DNA of 59,740 bases from Zygnema cylindricum (GCA_037447655.1 JBBHKE010002703.1:88347-148086); one strand, 5' to 3'; positions 45,763-56,429 are shown, numbered from the stretch's first letter. Numbers and translations are program-made. Notes: generated from the letters alone by a model not told the origin.

Positions 45763-45835
45763 GGCCGCGTATCTCAGTTGGTAGAGCTGTTGTACGGCTG
45801 TCACCATATCGCGAGTCCGATCCTCGGCAAAGTCA
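45763..45835 (+). tRNA. tRNA-Asp-like fragment or SINE head
   Basis: Contains a good A box with D arm (TCTCAGTTGGTAGAGC), an anticodon-region match to tRNA-Asp (GGCTGTCACC) and a B-box-like GAGTCCGATCC followed by CTCGGC. The anticodon and acceptor stems do not pair properly, so it is a pseudo-tRNA or the promoter head of a SINE and not a working gene. Confidence 0.4.
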
Positions 45836-45903
45836 ATCTTCAAAGAATGCGATTCTACCAATCATTTCCGCTGTGCCGATTCTGAAACTTATTTGATGTA
45901 CTT

Positions 45904-46513
45904 TGTCGCAAACGGTTAACCAAAACCGTAACCGACCGTTAACCGACCGCCCGCGCCGGATCCGGAACGGATTCGGTTGCCAAATTTTGAGGACCGGGCG
46001 ATTGCGGTCGGTTGATTCACCAGAAAAAAAAAACGGTCGGTTACGGTCGGTCAACCAAAAAACCAGAAAAAATGAAAATTTTGTACTGTCCATACAATCC
46101 AACATCATTGTACTTTGTAATCTTTGGTATCGTGGAAGTACGTGACATCATGATTAGCGTCGCAAATCTGACACGGTAGTAACACTTCATTTCGCAAATC
46201 TTAGGGAACGCGACAAAGCGTCGCAAATCTGACACGGTAGTACACTATTCATTTCGAAACACTATTTATTTCGCAAATCTAAGGGAACGCGACAAATCGT
46301 AATTACTGGCTTTTTGTACTTTTTCGGTTACGGGCGGGCACGGTTAGTCGCGAGAAATCGAGTTTCGGTTAACTTTTATTTTCGTAAACGCCGGTCGGTT
46401 AACGGTTAACAAGTTTGGAGCGTGACATAACCCGGTCGGGCGTCGGTTACTCAGATTTTGAAAAAAAAAAAGGTCGGTTTCGGTTATGTAAAATTTTGAC
46501 TTTTGCGACCTCT
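45904..46513. mobile_element. Non-autonomous element rich in GGTTAACCGACCG motifs, copy A
   Basis: Both ends carry GTCGCAAA...AACCG / CGGTT...TTTTGCGAC, roughly inverted. Many GGTTAACCGACCG subterminal motifs suggest a hAT-type element. From 46107 on it matches 55495-56035. Inside, at 46150-46300, is a tandem repeat of about 67 bp (GCGTCGCAAATCTGACACGG, then GTAGTACACTATTCATTTCG). Confidence 0.6.
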
Positions 46514-46979
46514 GCTTTGAGGCCTGTTCTCCATTAGGCGGTCCCAGTAAACATGCGGATACGTCAATTTTTCATGTTTACTGGCACAGCCTTCCATTAT
46601 GTCGTGCCAGTAGACATCGTTTCTCAATTATGATTGGCGCCACGTAGGCTAATTTTCAGATTCTTAAAATCTAGAAATATTCTTCAAGCTGAAAATCTGT
46701 ACGTAATATTTGTACGGGTGGAGGTAGTTAATGTTTCGTACGAAAATTTTGCGACCAGATTTTAATTTTGAAATTGAAAATCAAAATTTCGAAACGGAAT
46801 GTCAAAAAGGCGCCGCAAACTTTTAAGGTCAGCGGATGTCAGAAGGAGCGTGCGAAGATATTTCGGTCGACCTTCATACACCTTGGCGGAAGTCACAGGG
46901 CATGTTCGACGTGTTCGATTCTCATTGCCTGTTCGTGGTGGGGTTTTTTTTTTACTTTTCACGTGTACCAACGGTACGC

Positions 46980-47028
46980 GACCAGTCTGAAGAAACTCTC
47001 CTCGCCGAGGAGAGTCTCTTCAAACTGG
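46980..47028. repeat. Palindrome able to form a long hairpin
   Basis: Near-perfect arms of about 22 bp meet at CTCG/CCGAG: ACTCTCCTCG on the left and CGAGGAGAGT on the right, extended by CCAGTCTGAAGA and TCTTCAAACTGG. It has no poly-T tail or neighbouring gene. Confidence 0.7.
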
Positions 47029-47439
47029 ACGATGTGCGCGATTGATTCGCGAATCTAAAAAAGTGAAAAATCCAACGGTCTACACTTACGCCTATAATAC
47101 TGGAGCCATCCAGTAGACATGTTTCGTCATGTTTCGTCTGACAAAAAAAAAAGATGTGCGAATCTGTACGAAATCGTACGGCATCCAATAAACAACCCCA
47201 CTTTTCCTCTAATGGAAGTTCACCCTGAATCTTTGATGTACTGGAAATGGACATTGCATTATCAACTTTTTATAAAAACCTCGAATTGAATATCGTATCA
47301 AAAATATAAATATATCATACATGAAATATCGCAGAGAAAGTTGAGCGCATCGGTTTATACCCGTTTGCGATTCCGATACATCCATATGTAGTTCGCCGTA
47401 ATTTTGCGTTACGGCGTAATTGTCACGTCTTGATTTCAG

Positions 47440-47475
<36 letters not shown>

Positions 47476-47640
47476 GTATATGCATGCGTATACAACTATA
47501 CATACATGTTGTATATATATACACGTGTGTGTATGTCCATATACATGTATAAACATATGTATGTGTATTATAAGAAGTATATGTCTATTTGTATATGTGT
47601 ATGTGGATGCATGTGTACATGTGAATGTGTTCATGTTTGT
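47440..47640 (+). repeat. TA/TG-rich compound microsatellite
   Basis: (TA)n then TATACATG/TGTATATG sequence, as before HISN2 exon 7 at 38515-38905. It marks the left part of the duplicated HISN2 3' fragment. Confidence 0.8.
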
Positions 47641-48380
47641 GTGTGATTGCAATAATTAGGGTTTGAGGTCGATTTGCGTGACAGGGTGTGACAATGGAAG
47701 ATGTGGTGCGAGTGTTGCACAGACAATTCAACAAATCTGGTTTTGAAGAAAAGGCGTGGGGAGGGAAATGAGGGAGAGACACGGGAATGGTACGATGAGG
47801 AGGAATATGTGACGATTTGAGTTCCATTTGAGTCTTGAAGAGGAAGGTTGAGAAAGGGTCGGAGAAAATACCGCTATCCTGAGATTTTTGGAGGTTTTTT
47901 CCTCGATTTTTTTTTTTTTTTTGGCGGAAAAATAAAGAAGATTTAGGTCAGTCGGTTCAATTCTCTTCTATGCAGGGAATGTTGTCTTTCATTCTTTGCA
48001 GTATTTGCTGGGTATTGTAACTCGGCAGCTCTGCGAGTTTATGAAATTTTGAAATTTCTTTTCTTTGCATGTAAAAAGTATGTTTGTTTTAGTTTAACCG
48101 AATAATTGTAATCCGGTTCACATCTTCCAATCAGTTTCGTCTCATTTTCCTGTCTATGTTTTTGTTCTTTTTTCTTACACCTCAACATATAACATAACAA
48201 AATTACATTTTCTTTACATGCTTTTTAATTAAGAACGTTACTTTTTAATTGAGATTTATTTATCAGTTTATGCAATACCAATACTCAATCAAGCGTACAG
48301 TTATTAGTTTTTGGAAACAAAATAATTTTTGTAACTTTTTAATTAAGCTTATAATTTGAAGCTTAAGATTTAAGAAAGAT
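47640..48380 (+). pseudogene. Duplicated HISN2 exon 7 and 3' flank
   Basis: The exon equivalent at 47685-47771 is 87 bp, the same length as HISN2 exon 7, with an intact acceptor (GCGTGACAG), open frame and TGA. It encodes GVTMEDVVRVLHRQFNKSG and a changed tail. The flank matches 38935-39735, including AGGGTTTGAGGTCGATTTGC before and ACCTCAACATATAACATAAC after. No other HISN2 exon lies upstream, so it cannot make an enzyme by itself. It is a direct-orientation duplicate about 8.7 kb from the parent exon. Confidence 0.85.
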
Positions 48381-49007
48381 CAAATGAGTTAAGGTCCAAA
48401 ATCAAACGACTAATAAAAATCCATTTCGAAAAAAAAACAAGGAAAAAGGAAAAGACTGTCCTCAAAAATGTTAAGAACTACTACAGAAATCTGTACAAAA
48501 TTTGATATACTATATTGTCAAATTAACAAATCGGATAAATGTACAATCTTTACAATGTTAATTAGACCTATTCAACTTCACAACAGAATCCCCGACCCAA
48601 AAAAAGAAAAAAAAAAAAAAAAAAAAAAACAGAAACAGAAAACCTTGAAATTTCCAAAACTAATTCTACTGACTCTTCCGAAAAACTCCTCTCCTAGGTA
48701 CCTTCGCCTATCTACAAATTAAAAGAAAAAACTTCCTTCCACTTCTTCCTCTTCTTCTTCAAAAAAAAAAAAAAAAAAAAAAAAACGACCATTTCTCTCC
48801 GCAAAAAACTTACTTAACTGACATTGATCAAAAACCGTTTTTATTCCCGTCTTTGAGAAACGGTCGAGTGGAGTCGTCGAAAAAAAATACATTATTAACT
48901 CGAATTAAATCGGAACTTTTTACTATTGTCGTTTTTGAAAACCGGTCGTGTAGAGTTGAAAAAAAAAACATTATAAACCGAAACTTTTTAATCAAAACTT
49001 TTTATTA
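48381..49007. other. Intergenic before the SMG9 3' end
   Basis: Poly-A/T-rich. Near 48830-49020 the phrase GTTTTTGAAAACCGGTCG-AGTGGAG occurs three times at about 75-80 bp spacing. The last copy is the real 3' end of SMG9 coding sequence, so the terminal coding segment has been tandemly copied into the 3' flank. Confidence 0.55.
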
Positions 49008-52000
49008 TTATCGTTTTTGAAAACCGGTCGAGTGGAGGAGTTGGGCATATTCAGAAAGGAGAGGAGAGTTTCTCACGGCCTCCCATATTCGAGAAGTACT
49101 TCGCAGCCATTCTTTTTCACTCATGGACCGGGAAAAGGGGCGTCGAGGCATACCCAGAATCTAAGAGGGAGAGAGGGAGAGAGGGAGAGAGGGAGAGAGG
49201 GAGAGGGAGAGGGGGGGGGAAGGAGGAGAGGGAGTGGGAGAGGAAGAGCAAGAGGGAGAGGGAGAGGGAAAAGGAAAGAGAAAGGGTGGGAGTTAAGAGA
49301 TTTCTTAAGCGAGATCCCAATTCTCGATAAGCTTTATAATCTACAAAAAAACACACAACATCTTTCTTTCTTTTGGAAGAAATGAACCTAGAACAAACAA
49401 ACAAAAAAAAACAACAACAACAGAACTCCATACCACAACAAAAGCTAAAATACTAAAAAAAAAAACAAAAAATACAAAAAATACAAAAACAAAATAAATA
49501 AATAATGAAAAAATAATTTTCTCACCTGATCTCGTAACCCGTGCAACATTGTGAGCCAGCTCTCGTGTTGTTTCCCGGAAGCTTCCTGGGAGTTTCTCAC
49601 CGGAAGAACCCAATAATTAACCTTCCCTTCCTTCCCCCCTTTACCCACCACCTCCGCCTTTTTTGAAAAAGACAAATACGGAGGTCGATACTGAACAACT
49701 CCGTTTCTTCGAAAAGGGGGAGAAGGAAAAAAAGAGTGGAGAGAAGAAACCATAGACCTAATATTACCCCAACTACAATCTTCTCCTCTTAATCGAGTGT
49801 GAACAAAAATCGTTTCCGCAAAATATTCAATCACCGGTTCTTCTTCGATTTCCTCTCCTCTCTCTCCCTCTTTTCTCTCTCCCGACATTCTTTTTGGGTT
49901 TTCCGTTCCGTTTTCTGGTACCGATTGTTGGGCCAATGAGTTGCCAACTTGCGAGACGAGATTTGAGGGAGGGGGAAGAGGAGAGGGAGAGGGAGAGGGT
50001 GAAGGAGAGGGAGAGGGAGGGGGAGGGATAGAGGGATCCGGGATTCCGTATTTCAGCATTTCCACCTGAAAAACATTTTTTTCAAAAGAGAGGTAGTAAG
50101 ACAAAATTCTCCGTAATTAGAAAGAAGGGAGAGAAGAGAGAGAGAAGAAAAAAATACCTCCCACAATAAATAATGTGAATTCTATTACTGTTAAAAGTGA
50201 AAATGCATTCAAAGTTTTTATTCATCGTTTTCAGAAACAATAGTACGAAAGTGAGAGCAATTCAAACACCACTCGTCGTAAATAGTGTGGATTATACTAC
50301 TTCGGGAGAGAGAGAGGAGACAGTAAAGGAGAGTGAGAGTGTAGGGAGGGAGGGAGAGAGAGAAAGGAAGAGAGAGATAGGAAGAGAGAGAGGGAAAAAA
50401 ACAAGGAGAAGAGAAAGAGAAAGGGGGAGAGGAGGAAGAGAGGGCGAGAGAGAGGGACACAGAAAAGGACAGAGAAAGAGGAAAGAGGACAGGAGGGAAA
50501 GATGGAAAGAGCGAGAGAGAAAGTGAGAGAAAAAGCAAGGGGGGGAGAAAGAGGAAGAAAGGGAGGGGGAAAGAGAGAGGCCGAGAGAGAAAGGGAGAGA
50601 GAAAGAGGAGGTAGAGGGAGAGAGAAAGAGGAAGAGAGAAAGAGAGAGAGAGAGAGGGAAAGGACGGAGGGAAGAGAGAGAGAGAGGGGCCCACCGTATG
50701 CATAAATCGCCACATGGAGAGGTCGTGAAGGCCCTCGGACAAAACTAAGACCACGTGGCACACAGAGCACAGGAAGATGGCCAGCTGCGGGAGAGGGAGA
50801 GAGAGAGAAAGGAAGGGAGGAAGAGGGGCCAGGGAGGGAAGGGAGGGAGAGAGGGAGGGAGAGAGGGAGGGAGAGAGAGAGAAGAGAGAGAGAGGGAGAG
50901 AGAGGAGAGAGAGAGAATGTGAGAAAGGGCGATAGAGAGTGTGTGTTTGTGCGTGAGAGAGAGAGAGACCGAGAAAGAGGAAAAATATCTGTAAACAATC
51001 TCCCCCTCCACCTCACCCATCCACTCCTACCCCCCCTCCCTCCCTCCCTCCCCTCCCTCGTCCCTCTCCCTCTCCCCTCCCTCCCTCTCCCTTTCCCTCC
51101 CCCCTCCACCTGTATATCTCTCATCTCGTGCACTATCTCTCCCGGCAAATAGGCGCTCCCCTGCACCGGAGATAGAGAGGATCCGTCCGGCCTCAAACCG
51201 TCCAATAGGGCGCCGGCATTTTGTACCGCCTGCGCTTACCAATTCCTCCAAATTATTGGCACCACTGACTGATAAATTGACTGCACACCGGACTACAAAT
51301 CGACAAAAAAATGACTAGAAATTGACGAAAAACAGTATTACAGGGTGCAAAAGGGTTCGATTCGAAACAATAAGGGTATCGTAGGGTTGGGCTTTACAAG
51401 GGTTGGGTGGGAGAAGGTAGGAAGGGAGAGGATGTGGGGGATTTAACAACAGGAAGGGTAAAATATGAGTTTAAATGGTTAAAATTTGGGGGAATTTAGA
51501 TAGGACAAAAGTAGTTTAGGGTTTTGAATGGGATGAGTTTGTTAAAAAGGACAAGGAGGGATTTTGTTCTCCAGGTTGGGAAGTAATTTAAGTGGCATAC
51601 TGAATGGGAGAAGGAGAGGGAGAGGGAGAGGGAGAAATGGGAACGGGAAGGGAGAAGAGGAAGGGGAGAGAGCGAGAACAACAGGCACAGAGAGAGAGAA
51701 ACAGCAAAACACAGAGAGATAGACAGAAAGGTAAACACAGAAAATGAGCGAGAGAGAGAAGTAAAGAAAGAACAAGTGAACGGGAAAGAGAGAGAAAGAG
51801 GGAGTGAAAACAGACAAAGACTAGAGGGAAAGAGAGAGAGAAAAAGTGAGAGGGAGAGAAAGAGAGCAAGAGAGAGAGAGAGAGGGAGATAGAGAAAGAG
51901 AGTGAGAGAGAGAGAGAGACCTGTGTGTCCAATAAGATGAATCTCTCAAATGAGACTCTCACATCTATCCCTCCAGTACAGTGTCGAGCCGCTGCCCTCA

Positions 52001-53460
52001 TCTCCTCTGTCTGCACTCCAAACAAGGGCATGGCGCCACCTGGCATCCCCCCCCCCACAGAAACTGTACGGAAAATGAGCTGCCATTGAACTGGACCAGG
52101 AACTAGAATAAGAACTGGAATGAAAACTGGAGAGAAAATCGGAAATGGAAGAGGAATTGGAATAAGAACTGGAAATGGAAGAGGAACTGGAATAGGAAAG
52201 TGAAATTGGAACTAAAATTGGAACTGGAGTTCAAACGGGAATAGGAGCTGGAGTAAGGACTGGAATAAGGAAAATCGGAAATGGAAGAGGACACTCGAAT
52301 AAGAGAATTGAAATTTGAACTGAAATTGCAAAAAACTGGAATAGGAACTGGAAAAGGAACTGGAATAAGAACTGGAAGAAAAATTGGAGAGAAAAACGGA
52401 AATGGATGAGGAAATGGAATAAGAAAGTTAAATTGGAACTGAAATTGGAACGGGAGTTCAAACGGGAATGGGAACTGGAGGAAGGACTGGAATAGAGAAA
52501 ATCGGAAATGGAAGAGGACACTCGAATAAGAAAATTGGAATTGAAATTGCAGCTGAAATTGCAACTGGAGTAAAAACTGGAATAGGAACTGGAATAGGAA
52601 CTGGAATAGGAACTGAAGTAGGAACAGGGATTGGGAAAGTCGGAAAGGGATTCGGGACTGGAATAAGAAAACTGGAAGTGGAAATGGATTGGGATCTGGG
52701 ATAGGACTCTGGTTTAGGGTTCAAACTGGAATAAGAAACTGAAATAAGAACTGGTTTAAGAGTCGAAAGAACTGGAAAGGGAATCAGAACTGGAATAAGA
52801 AACTGGAACGGGAACTGAATTTGGGATTTGGAATGGAATAGGAACTGAAACTGAGTTAACATGGAACTGCTGCACCACACATGCTGAAAGATGAAAATAG
52901 AACTGGAACTGGAAGTAGAAATGGAAGGAACTATGGTAATATGGAACTCGTGCATTCAATTTCTGTGTTTTTTGTTATACGTCGATCTTTAGTTTCCAGT
53001 TTCTGTCTAAAAGACTTTAAACTTCTGACAAAATTTCAGAGATCTGCCATGTTCTTGAAGATTTATCTATTTCCAAGGTTTAATATGGCTGTCAAAGCCT
53101 TCATGATACTCCTTAAATTGTTGAAGGAGTTTCCACGGGCTCCCTAAAAGGTTATTTGATGGGTTAAAAGAATAAGTCGTCACTAAACAGAAAAAGCAAG
53201 TTCAAAGCTCGCAAACATTTTGTATCGCCAAGTTCACACCATTCTATTTTTCTCTAATAAATTCCAAGGTCTTAAGTTCAAAATCATTGGGAAACAGATC
53301 ACAAAAGCGCTCATTTTTTAAATAAAAGAGGCTCGAAGAATCTAAATTTCTTACTTGTTGAAGCATCATACCCATAGAGCTCATTCATAATCGTGGATTT
53401 TCCAACTCCCGGAGGTCCAACAACACCGACCACAGTAAAGTCGGTATTCTCTGTCATCAG
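49008..53460 (-). CDS. SMG9: SMG9, nonsense-mediated decay factor, 6 exons seen, 5' end not found
   Basis: SMG9 partners SMG8 in the SMG1 kinase complex that controls UPF1 phosphorylation. Exons: 53460-53355, 52063-51921, 51229-51110, 50784-50695, 50065-49526, 49160-49008. Phases close, giving 383 residues. Landmarks are a P-loop GPPGVGKS in VVGVVGPPGVGKSTIMNE, then TGGIDVRVSFERFILLDTQ, RPDGSS, LAIFLCSVCHVVLVLSEGLH, and the C-terminal SEKEWLRSTSRIWEAVRNSP. The first exon listed has a strong pyrimidine tract and acceptor before CTGATG, so upstream exons (about 150-200 residues in other SMG9 proteins) exist but were not recognised. Exon 5 carries a (PS)n insert encoded by a CT microsatellite. 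Introns are almost wholly simple repeats. Confidence 0.9.
49168..49290 (-). repeat. CT microsatellite abutting the SMG9 last acceptor
   Basis: On the sense strand (CTCTCCCT)n runs directly into CTTAG at the exon starting at 49160, so it acts as the polypyrimidine tract. Confidence 0.85.
49972..50028 (-). repeat. CT microsatellite encoding a Pro/Ser tract in SMG9
   Basis: In the sense frame CCCTCTCCCTCTCC encodes PSPSPSPSPS inside exon 5. The surrounding sequence has no family match, so this is probably a flexible loop insertion. Confidence 0.8.
50300..50690 (-). repeat. GA/CT microsatellite filling SMG9 intron 4
   Basis: Imperfect GAGAGG/GAAAGA repeats on the plus strand, CT on the sense strand, start almost at the exon 4 donor (50694). 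The large minus-strand frames here are repeat by-products. Confidence 0.85.
50795..51108 (-). repeat. Mirror purine/pyrimidine blocks in SMG9 intron 3
   Basis: On the sense strand the 5' part (51108-51010) is GGGAGG-rich purine and the 3' part (50970-50795) is CTCTCC-rich pyrimidine, ending in CCCGCAG. The two blocks are complementary and could pair in the pre-mRNA, bringing donor and acceptor together. Confidence 0.75.
51605..51920 (-). repeat. CT microsatellite starting at the SMG9 exon 2 donor
   Basis: On the sense strand the donor itself reads GTCTCTCTCTC and CT-rich repeats continue for about 300 bp. Confidence 0.85.
52090..52930 (-). repeat. GGAACTGGAATA minisatellite in SMG9 intron 1
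   Basis: About 840 bp of degenerate 6- and 12-bp units (GGAACTGGAATA and relatives) fill most of the intron between 53354 and 52064. A higher-order unit of about 290 bp is visible: GGAACTGGAG...GGACTGGAATA...AAAATCGGAAATGG recurs near 52225 and 52455. Confidence 0.85.
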
Positions 53461-54187
53461 CTTTGTGGCAACAGAGAAACAAGAAAAGAAAACAAGCCAA
53501 AGGAGAAGAAAAAAAAAAGAGACTTCAATTCAAATCTTGTAAAGATGATTCAAATTGAGATTTGACAATATCTCACAAATTTGGCAAACAATGATTTGCA
53601 CTGATTATCCTAATCTACACATAAGAAAATAAAAACAGAAGTGATTCAGGATTTCCCTGTCTTTTAAGGATTCTGATATTTCTGAAAATAACTACATTTT
53701 TCACTATATAATTTACATATGCCCGTTTTGCCATGTAACAATCCGCCACTAAAAGCTAAAATCATCAAACAAACTAAAATTGTTTTTTATTAAGTTGATA
53801 AATTGTACAAAAACAACTGATGATGTTCAACCTGTGCTATCAAGTGATAGAAAAGTGATTGCATTTCAATCACATTTGATTAATGGTGTAAATTTCTTGT
53901 GCAATTTTTGAATGCTCGTTGACACATTATTTTGACACCCCTTAATACATAATGAAAACATTAAAGTTCAAACAAACAAGCTCCATTGTTCGTTGAAATG
54001 TATAGACTGTATACATATTCCGCTGATACATATACAAAATGTACAATTGTTGTAACATTCTGATGTAAAAACTGCCATTTTCGGTCCAAACCTAAAAGTA
54101 TTAATATAGCTTGTGAAGAACACTTTCCAATGGATAATACTGACAATTGCAACAACAGCTACTAGTGAGAATGTGGTAGGAATCCAT

Positions 54188-54300
54188 AACATTGCAATGC
54201 ATGTATATTAACATTGCAATGCATGTATATTAACATTGCAATGCATGTATATTAACATTGCAATGCATGTATATTAACAATGCAATGCATGTATATTCAT
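54188..54300. repeat. 22-bp tandem repeat, five copies
   Basis: Five near-identical units of ACATTGCAATGCATGTATAT plus TA; only one base differs in the last copies. The units abut with no spacers. Confidence 0.9.
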
Positions 54301-54680
54301 ATTTGCTTTCATAGCTTTACGGACATACACATTGTACGGACGTGTAAATTGTACGGGCCTAAATTGTACGGAGCTATAAAATTGTACCTGCATGAGGCGG
54401 TCGCCGCAGTGGAAACTGGCGGTTACAAGAGGACACACATTGTACGGACATAAAAACTGTACGGGAATATAAATTGTACGGACATGTAAATAGTACGGCT
54501 GTGAAAGTGTACGGACATGTAAAATTGCCTGGATGAGGCGGTCGCCGCAGTAGAAACTGGCGGTCAAAGACAATTTACAAGAAGGTGCACACTGTACGGC
54601 CATACAAACTGTACGGGCTTTTAAGTTGTACGGACATGTAAATAGTACGTCCGTGTAAATGTACGGACGTGTAAATTGTA
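54300..54680. repeat. GTACGG-rich array
   Basis: Phrases of the type TGTACGGACATGTAAAT occur more than ten times. A longer unit of about 165 bp containing TGAGGCGGTCGCCGCAGT occurs twice (about 54388 and 54534). Its origin is unknown. Confidence 0.75.
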
Positions 54681-55494
54681 CACCGTGAATCGCTATTAGC
54701 GTATTAAAAAATATAGCGTAATGAAACAATTAGCGTACTTTACGGTAAATTGTGTTTTTTCGGGTACACCATGATACTAATTTATCATGTACTCTAATTT
54801 GTAAACTGCTTTGTACAAATTTTCGGCACATAATATGTCCACACTAAAACATGTTAATGTACGAAATTGTTCAAATCGTACGCAGTCGCGTTTTTTTGAC
54901 ATCTGCGTCTGCCGGAAAATATTTACGCAATTATATATTATTATATTTTCTGTACTTTTATATTTAATAATGTACGAAATAGTACAGATCTGGCAGTCCG
55001 TACACCACACTATTTAAAGGGAGGAGAGAGGAGGGGGAGAGAGGAGGAGGAGAGGGAGGGAAGAGGGAGAGGGGGGAGAGAGGAGGAGGAGAGGGAGGGA
55101 GTTTTCCAAATTTTAAATTTTTACGTCAGTTTTCGGATTTTTCGTCATTTATTTACCGCATGTCCGTACGATTTAGTCACGCTGAAAGTACAGTACTTAT
55201 ACATACATACATGAATGTACGGATATGTATCGATATGCGGAGTACAGGTTAAGTACAGTACACCGTGAATCGCTATTGCCATGTTGGGTATCGGGTAGTT
55301 TCATATCGTGATAATTTCGATATTCGATATATCGAATATCGATCGAGCAGATTCTTCGATATATCGTACCGGGACCAACATAAATTATCACGATATATAT
55401 CGCAAAAATTGCTTGTCCGTACAGTGAGAGTACGGAAAATCGTACGGAAAATCGTACGGATATCCCCCCCCCCCCGAGTGCTCGGACATTCTTG

Positions 55495-56035
55495 TACTTT
55501 GTACTCTTTGGCATCGTGGAAGTACGTGACATCATGATTAGCGTCGCAAATCTGACACGGTATTGTAGTAAGCTATTTATTTCGCAAATCAAAGGGAACG
55601 CGACAAAGCGTCGCAAATCTGACACGGTAGTACAATATTCATTTCGCAAATATTAGGCAACGCGACAAAGCGTCGCAAATCTAGTACACTATTCATTTCG
55701 CAAATCTTAGGGAACGCGACAAAGCGTCGCAAATCTGACATGGTAGTAACACTATTCATTTCGCAAATCTTAGGGAACGCGACAAATCGTAATTATTGGC
55801 TTATTCCGTCGTACATTGATTAATTCTGTACTTTTTCAGTTACGGGCGGGCACGGTTAGTCGTGAAAAATCAAGATTCGGCTAATTTTTTTTTTCGTAAA
55901 CGACGGTCGGTTAACGGTTAACAATTTTGGAGCGTGACAAAACTCGGTCGGGCGTCGGTTACTCAGATTTTGAAAAAAAAAATACGGTCGGTTTCGGGTA
56001 TGAAATTTTTTGACTTTTGCGACTTTTGACTTTTG
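55495..56035. mobile_element. GGTTAACCGACCG-type element, copy B
   Basis: Matches 46107-46513 almost throughout (start phrase GTACTTTGTACTCTTTGGCA). The internal unit of about 67 bp is expanded to about four copies at 55540-55800, against about two in copy A. Confidence 0.65.
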
Positions 56036-56429
56036 TTCGGAGTACAGTACAGTAGCGCAATATTTTTACGTTTTGGAGGTTCAGAAAGCCTTTTATAATA
56101 TCGGCGATATTAACTTTGTGAAATTCTAAAATCCTGACGATTTTCTAGGTTTTGGAGTTCCCGAGTCCCCTTTACTAATATCTGCGAGTAATACAATTCC
56201 GATATTTATATATCTTAGCGATTTTACTAGTTTTAGGGTTTCGGAAAGGATAAAAATCGGCGATATTACATGCTTCGCAAAGCTTCTCCGTGGTTTCTGC
56301 CTCTTTTCCCTCTCTTTTTCCTCCTATCTCTTTTCTTCGTCTCTCTCTACTCCCCCTTCCTGACACCGGAGATCCTTCCTGTCTTTCCTCTCCTCTCCTC
56401 CCTCTCCCTCTCTCTTCCTCCTGCCCTTC

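Larger units (their letters stand above)
45245..47430. other. Intergenic, transposon-derived repeats
   Basis: No gene recognised. It holds a tRNA-like fragment (45763-45835), a GGTTAACCGACCG-rich element (45904-46513) and a palindrome centred near 47004. Confidence 0.5.
53461..56429. other. Intergenic or unseen SMG9 5' exons, repeat-rich
   Basis: No exon could be assigned. It contains a 22-bp tandem repeat (54188-54300), a GTACGG-rich array (54300-54680), MITE fragments at 54679 and 55259, a GA microsatellite (55020-55100) and repeat element copy B (55495-56035). SMG9 N-terminal exons should lie here, but the low sequence conservation of that region hides them. Confidence 0.45.

Noticed and set aside
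50297-51205. 302-codon minus-strand open frame
   Set aside because: The frame reads across SMG9 exons 3 and 4 only partly in the right frame and is otherwise CT repeat. The spliced SMG9 model explains the real coding parts.
52103-52955. Phe/Gln/Ser-rich minus-strand frames
   Set aside because: Periodic translation of the GGAACTGGAATA minisatellite inside SMG9 intron 1.
53968-54192. Small membrane-protein-like frame starting MLWIPTTFSLVAVVAIV, or an SMG9 5' exon
   Set aside because: It starts in the flank of a tandem repeat, shows no SMG9 similarity and has no supporting splice site.
54188-54300. Possible CRISPR array
   Set aside because: The 22-bp units abut without spacers and the genome is eukaryotic. 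It is a simple tandem repeat.
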